A stretch of DNA of 6,104 nucleotides from Phascolarctobacterium sp. GTDB taxonomy: Bacteria; Bacillota; Negativicutes; Acidaminococcales; Acidaminococcaceae. This document shows positions 1 through 5,222 of this stretch, piece by piece. Position 1 is the first letter of the stretch, and every line of letters begins with the position of its first letter. Under the pieces are notes generated by a model. That model saw only the letters and a list, made by a program, of their open reading frames with translations, did no database searches and was not told the origin of the DNA. The DNA is taken from assembly GCA_016302525.1 (NCBI GenBank), contig JAEDNJ010000097.1, forward strand, positions 1-6,104, in the 5' to 3' direction. A program made the translations under genes and the position numbers.

Positions 1-9
1 TGGTATAAA
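1..9 (+). promoter_or_regulatory. Possible extended -10 promoter element
   Basis: The window opens with TGG followed by TATAAA, which fits an extended -10 box (TGn plus a five-of-six match to TATAAT). A start of transcription near position 16 would give a leader of about 56 bases before the first gene. Any -35 box would lie outside the window, so this is only a suggestion. The same bases also form one arm of an inverted repeat, so an operator role is equally possible. Confidence 0.3.
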
Positions 10-56
10 CCAAGCGCCTAGCCTGATTATACCATATCCTTAGCAATATTACCATA
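1..56. repeat. Operator-like TACCA repeat cluster in the leader
   Basis: TGGTATAA at 1-8 is an exact inverted copy of TTATACCA at 27-34. TACCATA occurs at 30-36 and again at 50-56, exactly 20 bp apart, close to two helical turns. Three related half-sites within 56 bp upstream of the first gene of an operon look like a repressor or activator binding cluster. The sequence is AT-rich, so chance matches of this size are possible, and no protein is known to bind here. Confidence 0.3.
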
Positions 57-65
57 CTAAGGAGG
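37..65 (+). promoter_or_regulatory. Leader hairpin overlapping the ribosome binding site of the first gene
   Basis: TCCTTAG at 37-43 pairs perfectly with CTAAGGA at 57-63, with a 13-base loop. The ribosome binding site of the first gene is AAGGAGG at 59-65, six bases before the ATG at 72, so the 3' arm covers five of its seven bases. In RNA this could lower initiation unless the stem is melted or bound. It is also possible that any AT-rich leader with a strong ribosome binding site and a nearby CCTTAG would give this by chance. Confidence 0.4.
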
Positions 66-71
66 AAAAAC

Positions 72-710
72 ATGAAGGTTTTAGCTGTAGGTCTTGCAGA
101 GCAGGACACAAAGAAACGCACTAGGAAGAAAGTAAAGGTCAGCTTTGAGACCGTCAGGCTGATCAAGGACTACCAGGACAAGAAATTTACCACCGAGCAG
201 GCGGCAGAGGCAGCAGGTATGCCTACCTCTACATTTTTTCGCTACGCCAAAATGGAGCAGGAGAAGCTCTATGAGCTGGCACGCCAAACTCAGTATGAGG
301 CAATGAGCTCTAAAGAGCAGGCTGTCTATGACGAAAGCATAGAGAAGCATAAAAAATTTGCGGCTGCTATGGCCAATGTCAGGGCTTGTCATAAACTGGT
401 GCTGGAAAATCGTGAAGCCAAAGAGCAAAAGTCTAGGGAAGAATATGCTAAGCATATGAATAAGCGCGGTTCTAGTATTCGTATCCATAAGAAGGAATCT
501 CTGGGCACTCCTAATTTGATAGATAGCGTGCTTAATGCAAGCGAAAGAACGTGCGAGATGTGCAGCAAAATCTTTTATATTAAGGGTACAGATAGCTATC
601 AATACAAGAGGCAAATTAAAGGAAAGGCTAGATACTGCTGCAGCTGGAACTGCTATAACAAAATGTTAAAACACTATGGTGTTGAAGGCAGAAAGAGGGC
701 GAAAAAATGA
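72..710 (+). CDS. Helix-turn-helix and zinc-ribbon phage protein
   Basis: This 212-residue protein probably binds DNA. Residues 24-60 look like a resolvase/invertase-type helix-turn-helix: a helix around VRLIKDYQ, then TTEQAAEAAGMPTSTFFRYA, where the second helix ends in the STFFRY pattern seen in serine recombinase tails. There is no recombinase catalytic domain. Residues 60-140 are charged and mostly helical. The C-terminus has a zinc ribbon with C161-x2-C164 and YCC(189/190)SWNC194, a CxxC plus CSxxC pair common in small phage proteins. The N-terminus and C-terminus are very basic. The ATG is preceded by a perfect AAGGAGG at six-base spacing, so the start is secure. It is the first gene of the run and its stop overlaps the next ATG in an ATGA. 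It could be an operon regulator, but that is inference; the exact family is not recognised. Confidence 0.8.
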   Translation: MKVLAVGLAEQDTKKRTRKKVKVSFETVRLIKDYQDKKFTTEQAAEAAGMPTSTFFRYAKMEQEKLYELARQTQYEAMSSKEQAVYDESIEKHKKFAAAMANVRACHKLVLENREAKEQKSREEYAKHMNKRGSSIRIHKKESLGTPNLIDSVLNASERTCEMCSKIFYIKGTDSYQYKRQIKGKARYCCSWNCYNKMLKHYGVEGRKRAKK

Positions 711-780
711 GCCAGGCAAGAAGGTTGAGAAGGCAGCAGGAAAGGGAGCAAGGTAGGGTACCGGTGCTGAATAAGGCAAA
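703..780 (+). repeat. 78-bp direct repeat, copy 1
   Basis: This block matches 4153-4230 in 76 of 78 positions; the only differences are the adjacent bases 759-760 (TA here, GG in copy 2). It begins just before the ATGA overlap and covers the first 24 codons of the gene at 707. Homology stops abruptly at 780. Upstream, an 11-base block GGCAGAAAGAG (687-697) also recurs at 4127-4137, but with a 10-base offset relative to the main repeat. Confidence 0.95.
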
Positions 781-1015
781 GGAAAAGGCCAAAGAGGCTG
801 AGTACGCTCTTCATACATGCCAGATTTGCGGCAAGCAGACCGTGAACTGCATTTGGGGCAATGACGTAAGCGGGCGCACATCCTATTGCGTATGCCCTAC
901 CTGCTTTATGTGGAGCGATGAGTTGCCGGCACAGTTGGCCCGCACGGCCATGAGAAATAAACAAACTCCTGCAACAAGCTCAGGAAAAGCCAAAACAAAG
1001 CGAGGTAAGAAATAA
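707..1015 (+). CDS. Small zinc-ribbon protein with the repeated N-terminus
   Basis: This is a 102-residue basic protein. Residues 1-24 (MSQARRLRRQQEREQGR and a short extension) are shared, with one substitution, with the protein starting at 4157, although the rest is unrelated. The middle holds a zinc-ribbon-like arrangement: C38-x2-C41, C48, then C61-x-C63-x2-C66 in a CVCPTC motif. The tail is rich in lysine and threonine (KAKTKRGKK). The start ATG overlaps the previous stop by four bases, suggesting translational coupling, and its own stop overlaps the next start as TAATG. Many Bacillota phage proteins begin with a similar arginine-rich segment, but I cannot name the family. Nucleic-acid binding is plausible from charge and cysteines but is inferred. 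Confidence 0.75.
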   Translation: MSQARRLRRQQEREQGRVPVLNKAKEKAKEAEYALHTCQICGKQTVNCIWGNDVSGRTSYCVCPTCFMWSDELPAQLARTAMRNKQTPATSSGKAKTKRGKK

Positions 1016-1428
1016 TGGACGATAAATTACAAGTAGCTATCAATAAACTGGATACCGAGGCTGAGGCCTCCGGCATCAAAGGGCTTAAGGTCGTGGCAGA
1101 CCTGCTCATTCAATACATTAGCCAATACCCTGACGAGGCAGAAAAAATCACGGCCAATGACAAAAAGCTCTACAATGCGTTTGAAGAGGTCAAGAAGGTT
1201 GCTAAGCAGGAGGCTAAGGGCGGATGCTGCTACATGGCTCCTGAGCGTGTTATGCAAATGGTAGTTGATTACTATGGCATTGATGCCAAGATAGCCATTA
1301 AAATCGTAGCAGAGCCTGCAAGTGTGGCGGAGGAAAAGCCCTCCGATGTAATGCCTGAGAAGCTGCAGCCAGCTCCTGCTCCGAAGCAGGAAGCATCCGT
1401 GAGCGTCAACCTGGATGACTTCTTCTAA
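1015..1428 (+). CDS. PcfK-like protein
   Basis: This is a 137-residue protein resembling the PcfK-like family, named after a protein of the Enterococcus conjugative plasmid pCF10 and widespread in Bacillota phages and conjugative elements. Recognisable parts are the segment around ITANDKKLYNAFEEVKKVAK (residues 45-64), the GGCCYMAPERVMQMVVDYYG segment (69-88) and a proline/glutamine-rich linker (about 108-127). It ends in an acidic-aromatic tip, VNLDDFF. The molecular function of the family is not established. GAGGT at 1002-1006 is a modest ribosome binding site, and the start shares one base with the upstream TAA. The PcfJ-like gene follows 12 bases downstream, the usual pairing for these families. 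Identification rests on sequence pattern and gene order. Confidence 0.8.
   Translation: MDDKLQVAINKLDTEAEASGIKGLKVVADLLIQYISQYPDEAEKITANDKKLYNAFEEVKKVAKQEAKGGCCYMAPERVMQMVVDYYGIDAKIAIKIVAEPASVAEEKPSDVMPEKLQPAPAPKQEASVSVNLDDFF
1374..1391 (+). other. Short perfect hairpin near the 3' end of the PcfK-like gene
   Basis: TCCTGCT (1374-1380) and AGCAGGA (1385-1391) form a perfect 7-bp stem closing a CCGA tetraloop, in the proline-rich linker coding region about 50 bases before the PcfJ-like start. No U-tract follows, so it is not an intrinsic terminator. It may be no more than a by-product of the Pro-Ala-Pro-Lys-Gln codons. Confidence 0.3.
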
Positions 1429-1440
1429 GGTGGTGGCATC

Positions 1441-3081
1441 ATGGATAAAAAACACGCAGAGGCAATTATAAAGGGGCTTACCGATAAAGAAAAGCGCAGG
1501 GACTGGCTGCAGTTCCTGCGCTACATCCCGCAAGGCTATGACCAAAACATTGAGGATATCGCTCATGACTTCTGTTTCAAAAAGGGCTTCAATGTGCTGC
1601 TGGTTACGGATAGGCAGCGCAGAAACGAGGCTGTGTGCGTAGCCTGTGGCCACATGGTAGAGCTGCCCGAGGGCGTAAAGCATAAGGATGCTTGCAAATG
1701 CCCCGTCTGTGGGTGTGCTGGCGAGGTCGTACACGCTTGGCGGAGGCAGGGCATGGAGCGCAGAGGCTTTTTCCTCTACTTCCAAAAGGCAGATTATGAT
1801 AAAACCTTGGTCACATGCAGGGGTATCTATTTCAACATGTATCTTGCCGTGGGCCAAGGCGATCCAGCTCCGTGCTATGCCTTTGAGGACCACAGCTACA
1901 TGCTCTTTACTCCTAACGGCGTAGACCATAGGAGCGTCCATGATTACATTGGCTACAGCATTAGCTACAACAAACACAAGAGTGCTTTTACCCGCTTCTC
2001 AAATTACTGGAATGCTGGTGGTTACTTTATGAGCAGAGGAGTACCGGAAATGAACCTTGGCATTGCCTTGGGCTCGCTTTTTGACTCCATAAAGGGCACC
2101 TGTTTGGAGCATTGCCAAGCCGACTACATGATTGAGCTTGATGGTGACATTGTAAAATACTTGGAATTCTATTTGAAGCATCCCAAAACAGAGCTCATAG
2201 TAAAGAACGGCCTAAGCAGGTTAATTGTTGACAAGATAGTTGAAAAGAAAAGCGGGCCTGTAAATTGGAGAGCAAAAACAATGACTGGCTTTTTGCGTTT
2301 ACCGCATTTGGGACGCAAGGAAAAGCAATATCTCAAAGGGCTTGCCGGCTGCATTGGAGGGAATTGGCTCTCCGTGATGCAGGATTATGTAACAGGCCAT
2401 CCTGAACGCAGCATCACAGATTTGCCTAGTGACCACTCACTTATTAATGAATTTGAGATAAGAGACGACCTGCTGGATAGGCTCAGAGCTATCAACGGCT
2501 ACGGTATAACTACACCCAAGGTCTTTAAATATCTTGGAAGTTGCATAATGAGCAGCAGAAGGCTAAACATGTCTGACGCTTTGACATATTGGAGCGACTA
2601 TTTGTACTCAGCGGTAGAACGGGAGCTTGATCTGCGTGATACGGCCATCATGTATCCCAATAACCTGAGGCGCGCCCATGATAATCTGGTTAGCCAGCTA
2701 AAGCTTAGAGCCAATGCATTGCTGAACAAGAAAATAGCGGAGACCTTAGAGAATAGGGAAAAACTAAGCTACCAAAGTGGGAAATATTTCTGTAGGCCGG
2801 CAAAGGATACAGAGGAGCTTATCGCGGAAGGCTCTGCCTTGCATCATTGTGTCGGCACCTATGCAGAAAAATACGCTGCGGGGAAAACAAACATCGTGCT
2901 TGTCAGAGCCATGGAAGCTCCTGATGCTCCCTTGGTAACAATGGAAATCAGCCCCGAAAATGAAGTGATTCAAGTGCGAGCTGACAGAAATCGCACACCT
3001 AAGCCCGAGATATTAGCATTCGTGGAAGAATATAAGGCTAAGGTATTGGCAAACTTGAGGAAAGGCAGGAAGGCAGCATGA
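1441..3081 (+). CDS. PcfJ-like protein with N-terminal zinc ribbon
   Basis: This 546-residue protein matches the PcfJ-like family, which takes its name from plasmid pCF10 and is common in Bacillota phages; its biochemical role is unknown. An N-terminal zinc ribbon has C66-x2-C69 and C87-x2-C90 (CVAC and CPVC). The middle is a long region without a recognised fold. The conserved PcfJ core lies at the C-terminus: MYPNNLRRAHDNLV (404-417), EGSALHHCVGTYAEKYAAG (463-481), the NIVLVR strand (484-489) and the EISPENEVIQVRADRN segment (502-517). The conserved histidine-histidine-cysteine and nearby acidic residues look like a possible active or metal site, which is inference. AAGGTGG at 1427-1433 sits seven bases before the ATG. 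The gene ends in an ATGA overlap with the DUF3102 gene. Length fits the family; no truncation is evident. Confidence 0.85.
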   Translation: MDKKHAEAIIKGLTDKEKRRDWLQFLRYIPQGYDQNIEDIAHDFCFKKGFNVLLVTDRQRRNEAVCVACGHMVELPEGVKHKDACKCPVCGCAGEVVHAWRRQGMERRGFFLYFQKADYDKTLVTCRGIYFNMYLAVGQGDPAPCYAFEDHSYMLFTPNGVDHRSVHDYIGYSISYNKHKSAFTRFSNYWNAGGYFMSRGVPEMNLGIALGSLFDSIKGTCLEHCQADYMIELDGDIVKYLEFYLKHPKTELIVKNGLSRLIVDKIVEKKSGPVNWRAKTMTGFLRLPHLGRKEKQYLKGLAGCIGGNWLSVMQDYVTGHPERSITDLPSDHSLINEFEIRDDLLDRLRAINGYGITTPKVFKYLGSCIMSSRRLNMSDALTYWSDYLYSAVERELDLRDTAIMYPNNLRRAHDNLVSQLKLRANALLNKKIAETLENREKLSYQSGKYFCRPAKDTEELIAEGSALHHCVGTYAEKYAAGKTNIVLVRAMEAPDAPLVTMEISPENEVIQVRADRNRTPKPEILAFVEEYKAKVLANLRKGRKAA

Positions 3082-4160
3082 ACGAAATGCAAACAACCCG
3101 CACGCCAGCTATGGTGGCTGTGGAAATCAACCTTATAAAGGACCAGACTCGCAAGCTGCTGCTTACTAATAGTATTCTAATTGGGCAAAAGCTCAAGGAA
3201 GCACAGCTCATGGTAGAGCATGGGCAATGGGGCAAATGGTTGGCGGAGGAGGTAGCGTTCTCCGTGAGCACGGCAAACAACCTCATGCGTGTCTATGAGG
3301 AATATGGTGCTGACCAAGGCGTACTTTTTGGCAGTGCCGCAAAATCCCAAGCGCTTGAGAATTTGAGCTATACACAGGCTGTTATACTCTTGGGCGTGCC
3401 CAAGGAAGAGCGAGAGATTTTTATTCAAGAGGCCCGTGTTGAGGACATTTCCACCCGCGAGCTGCAGGCTAAGGTTAAGGAATATAAGGAAGCCAAGGAA
3501 CAGGCGGAGCGCAGAGCCGTAGAGGCGGAGCAGGCTCAAGACTTGGCCACCAGCAAAGCTGATAAGGCCTTGGCCAACTATAACCGCTTGGCAGCCGAGG
3601 TAGCTGAGCACGAGGAAAAGGCCAAGGAGCTCCGGGCGGAGGCGACCATGAGCGCCAACCAGCGTGATGAGGCGGTAAAGAAGGTAAAAGAGCTCAAGGG
3701 GCAGGTCAAGGATCTAAAGGGTCAGCTGGCTGATGCAGCAGAGGGAGCAAGGAAGCTGGAAGAGCTAGAAGGCGAAAAGGAAGCACTTAACAAGCGCATC
3801 AGCGAGCTGGAAGCGGAGCTGGCTAAGCCCGTAACCATGGAAGCGGTCAAGGAGATTGTAGAAGTGGAAAAGGTGCCCGAGGCAGTACAGCGCGAGCTTG
3901 AGGAGCTGCGTGCCAAGGTAGCCGAAAATGCGCACCAGCTACGTGATGAGCAGGCAAAGCTTGCCTACAAGGAAAAGTTTAAGCAGGCCATGAGCTACAT
4001 CAATGCTCTATTTAACGAGCTTACTAACGTAACAAACAAAGATTTGCAATATCGTATGACGGAAGCCTTTAAGACGGTGTTAGAGCAAAGTCTTGGCGTG
4101 GCCAAGGGCCGTCTGAACTCCATGGAGGCAGAAAGAGCATTGATGGAGGAGCAAAAATGA
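3078..4160 (+). CDS. DUF3102 family coiled-coil protein
   Basis: This is a 360-residue protein. The N-terminal part (about residues 15-130) matches DUF3102: KLLLTNSILIGQKLKEAQ, then HGQWGKWL (48-55) and FSVSTANNLMRVYEEYG (61-77), which has helix-turn-helix character. Residues 130-300 are a long, highly charged coiled coil rich in alanine, glutamate and lysine, ending in a conserved-looking C-terminal helix pair (about 298-345). DUF3102 proteins are common in Bacillota phages and mobile elements, and their function is not defined. DNA binding through the N-terminus with oligomerisation through the coiled coil is an inference. The ATG overlaps the PcfJ-like stop by four bases, and the stop overlaps the next ATG inside the 78-bp repeat, so it sits in the middle of a coupled operon. 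Confidence 0.85.
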   Translation: MNEMQTTRTPAMVAVEINLIKDQTRKLLLTNSILIGQKLKEAQLMVEHGQWGKWLAEEVAFSVSTANNLMRVYEEYGADQGVLFGSAAKSQALENLSYTQAVILLGVPKEEREIFIQEARVEDISTRELQAKVKEYKEAKEQAERRAVEAEQAQDLATSKADKALANYNRLAAEVAEHEEKAKELRAEATMSANQRDEAVKKVKELKGQVKDLKGQLADAAEGARKLEELEGEKEALNKRISELEAELAKPVTMEAVKEIVEVEKVPEAVQRELEELRAKVAENAHQLRDEQAKLAYKEKFKQAMSYINALFNELTNVTNKDLQYRMTEAFKTVLEQSLGVAKGRLNSMEAERALMEEQK

Positions 4161-4230
4161 GCCAGGCAAGAAGGTTGAGAAGGCAGCAGGAAAGGGAGCA
4201 AGGTAGGGGGCCGGTGCTGAATAAGGCAAA
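4153..4230 (+). repeat. 78-bp direct repeat, copy 2
   Basis: This is the second copy of the block at 703-780, in the same orientation and the same position relative to the gene it opens: it contains the upstream TGA, the ATGA overlap and the first 24 codons. Copy-to-copy distance is 3450 bp, a multiple of three. The two differences (4209-4210) change residue 18 from valine to glycine and leave residue 19 as proline. Similarity ends at 4230. Confidence 0.95.
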
Positions 4231-4690
4231 TGGTGCTCACTTGGTAGACCTCAGTGGTGAACAGCCGAGCGGTATTAAGGCAGAAATTGAGTGCTATCGC
4301 CAGGAGGCATATGAGCAGGGCTATAAGTCAGGTTATAAGCAGGGCCGTATGACTGGATATGATTTGGGTCACAAAGAGGGCTATAGCTCTGGCTGGGAAG
4401 AAGCTCGTAATAAAATGGTTAGAAATGCAGTTCATTGGGTAATAGCTGTGGGACTGAAATGTATTAAGGACGATTGGGGCAAATTCGCCTTTAAGAAGAA
4501 GCAGGAAAGAACCAAATACTTTTACATTGCCTTAGCAGATAGATTCACGGAGTATTTTGCGGACGGCCTCAAGGATAAGGAAAAGCAGGCTGAGCTAGAA
4601 AAAATATTGCTGGATACTGAGTTTATATATGAAGATAAGCAAAACAAGGGAGGACAAGAAGGTGCTGGAAGAAGCGAAAATAGTCCCTGA
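4157..4690 (+). CDS. Unknown protein with repeated N-terminus and seven-fold GX3 motif
   Basis: This is a 177-residue protein. Residues 1-24 are the arginine-rich segment shared with the protein at 707. Residues 51-80 contain seven glycines spaced exactly four apart (G55, 59, 63, 67, 71, 75, 79), mostly as xxGY or xxGH/W units, in a segment that reads as an amphipathic helix. Similar GX3 runs occur in the eukaryotic Yae1/Lto1 deca-GX3 proteins and in some FliH-like proteins, where they pack helices; no homology is claimed. Residues 88-155 are predicted helical, with aromatic residues around YFYIALADRFTEYF (121-134). No catalytic motif is visible. The start overlaps the DUF3102 stop as ATGA; the 3' end overlaps the next gene by 29 bases if that gene starts at GTG 4662. 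Function is unknown. Confidence 0.75.
   Translation: MSQARRLRRQQEREQGRGPVLNKANGAHLVDLSGEQPSGIKAEIECYRQEAYEQGYKSGYKQGRMTGYDLGHKEGYSSGWEEARNKMVRNAVHWVIAVGLKCIKDDWGKFAFKKKQERTKYFYIALADRFTEYFADGLKDKEKQAELEKILLDTEFIYEDKQNKGGQEGAGRSENSP
4307..4402 (+). repeat. Coding region of the tetrapeptide GX3 repeat
   Basis: Seven consecutive 12-base units each place a glycine codon every fourth codon. The glycine codons vary (GGC, GGT, GGA) and the intervening codons differ, so this is a protein-level periodicity kept by selection or old divergence, not a fresh microsatellite expansion. Confidence 0.7.
4646..4653 (+). promoter_or_regulatory. Ribosome binding site favouring GTG 4662
   Basis: AAGGGAGG lies eight bases before a GTG at 4662 in the frame of the Lar-like gene. 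The upstream in-frame ATG at 4629 has no purine-rich site before it. The later ATG at 4716 has only AAAGG two bases away, which is too close. This decides the start used for the next gene. Confidence 0.55.
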
Positions 4691-4940
4691 GTTTAAGAAG
4701 GTTTTTATAAAGGTCATGCGTGATGAAAACAATTTGCTTTTCAGAGGCTTAAGACGGTGTGACCATGGCTGCCAGGTTAAGCCAAAAGTAACAGTGCTTA
4801 ATTTCTCTACTATTGAGATTGAATGTTGCAATCATATGGGGTGCATGAGCCTTAAAAGACGAGGACCTGAAAAGTATGAGGATTTTTGCCTGAGGGCTAT
4901 TAATGCCTGGAATCATGGCGAATATGACCGCAATACCTGA
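4662..4940 (+). CDS. Lar-like restriction alleviation family protein (divergent)
   Basis: With a GTG start this is a 92-residue protein; ATG 4629 would give 103 residues and ATG 4716 would give 74. The layout fits the Lar (restriction alleviation) family of phage zinc-ribbon proteins: a first knuckle C33-x3-C37 (CDHGC), beta-rich middle VTVLNFSTIEIEC, a second knuckle C56-x4-C61, and the hallmark AINAWN near the C-terminus (79-84). In the archetype from the Rac prophage, Lar modulates type I restriction in favour of modification; most phage relatives are untested. The knuckles here are irregular (CxxxC instead of CPFCGG), so zinc binding and anti-restriction activity are uncertain. It overlaps the previous gene by 29 bases. 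Confidence 0.6.
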   Translation: MLEEAKIVPEFKKVFIKVMRDENNLLFRGLRRCDHGCQVKPKVTVLNFSTIEIECCNHMGCMSLKRRGPEKYEDFCLRAINAWNHGEYDRNT

Positions 4941-4980
4941 TAGCCAGTATAAGCCTGCTGGCACAGGAGGGGAGGTAGCC

Positions 4981-5222
4981 ATGAAACGGGAAAGGACAAG
5001 CCTCGTAAGCGCAGGCGTAAGCTGTACTGCTATTGCACCAACGACCAATTTGAGTTTATGGTCAGCGTACCTTTACCGCTGAGAGATTTCTGCATTAAGT
5101 ACAAGCTTTAGACAAAGCACGTTCTTTATTGTGGCAACAAGGGTCAGCGCCATAAGCAAAGAGGCTATTATAAAATAGTTGCTTTTGAAAATGACGATAG
5201 CGAGGATAAAGATGAAAAATAA
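4981..5222 (+). pseudogene. Broken small zinc-ribbon-like gene (frameshift plus in-frame TAG)
   Basis: A very strong ribosome binding site (AGGAGGGGAGG, 4965-4975) precedes ATG 4981. The frame opened there gives only 33 residues of low-complexity sequence and stops at TGA 5080-5082. Moving to the -1 frame within the A run at 4991-4993 (equivalent to one lost A) gives a convincing basic protein: MKREKDKPRKRRRKLYCYC, later PLPLRDFCIKYKL, then an in-frame TAG at 5109-5111, then HVLYCGNKGQRHKQRGYYKI and an acidic tail ending at TAA 5220-5222. The restored product is 80 codons long with the TAG at codon 44. Cysteines at 17, 19, 38 and 51 are what is left of a probable zinc ribbon; expected partner cysteines seem to be lost. 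Its end overlaps the next ATG by 11 bases, matching the style of the intact neighbours. Programmed frameshifting or TAG readthrough cannot be excluded, and neither can sequencing error. Confidence 0.6.

Noticed and set aside
1027..1977. A 316-codon open frame on the minus strand opposite the PcfK-like and PcfJ-like genes
   Set aside because: It spans the junction of two well-supported forward genes, starts at a GTG without a ribosome binding site and its translation has no recognisable domain; it is a codon-bias shadow.
3467..3980. Repetitive-looking AAGGAGCT/GAGGAAAAGG-type sequence in the DUF3102 gene as a DNA repeat or array
   Set aside because: It reflects the Lys/Glu/Ala/Leu codon use of the coiled coil; units have no constant spacing or sequence, so it is neither a CRISPR array nor an iteron set.
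4943..4967. Small stem GCCAG/CTGGC after the Lar-like gene as a terminator
   Set aside because: It has only 5 bp with a 10-base loop and is followed by a purine-rich ribosome binding site, not a T run.
4915..5082. A 55-codon frame starting at ATG 4915 that runs into ATG 4981
   Set aside because: ATG 4915 has no ribosome binding site, whereas ATG 4981 follows AGGAGGGGAGG. The frame is uninformative after the A run, and the protein-like signal moves to another frame.
5179..5211. Upstream TTG 5179 or ATG 5191 as the start of the 91-residue gene
   Set aside because: Neither has a ribosome binding site, while ATG 5212 has GAGGA at five-base spacing. The extra codons also lie in the region that codes for the tail of the broken gene in another frame.
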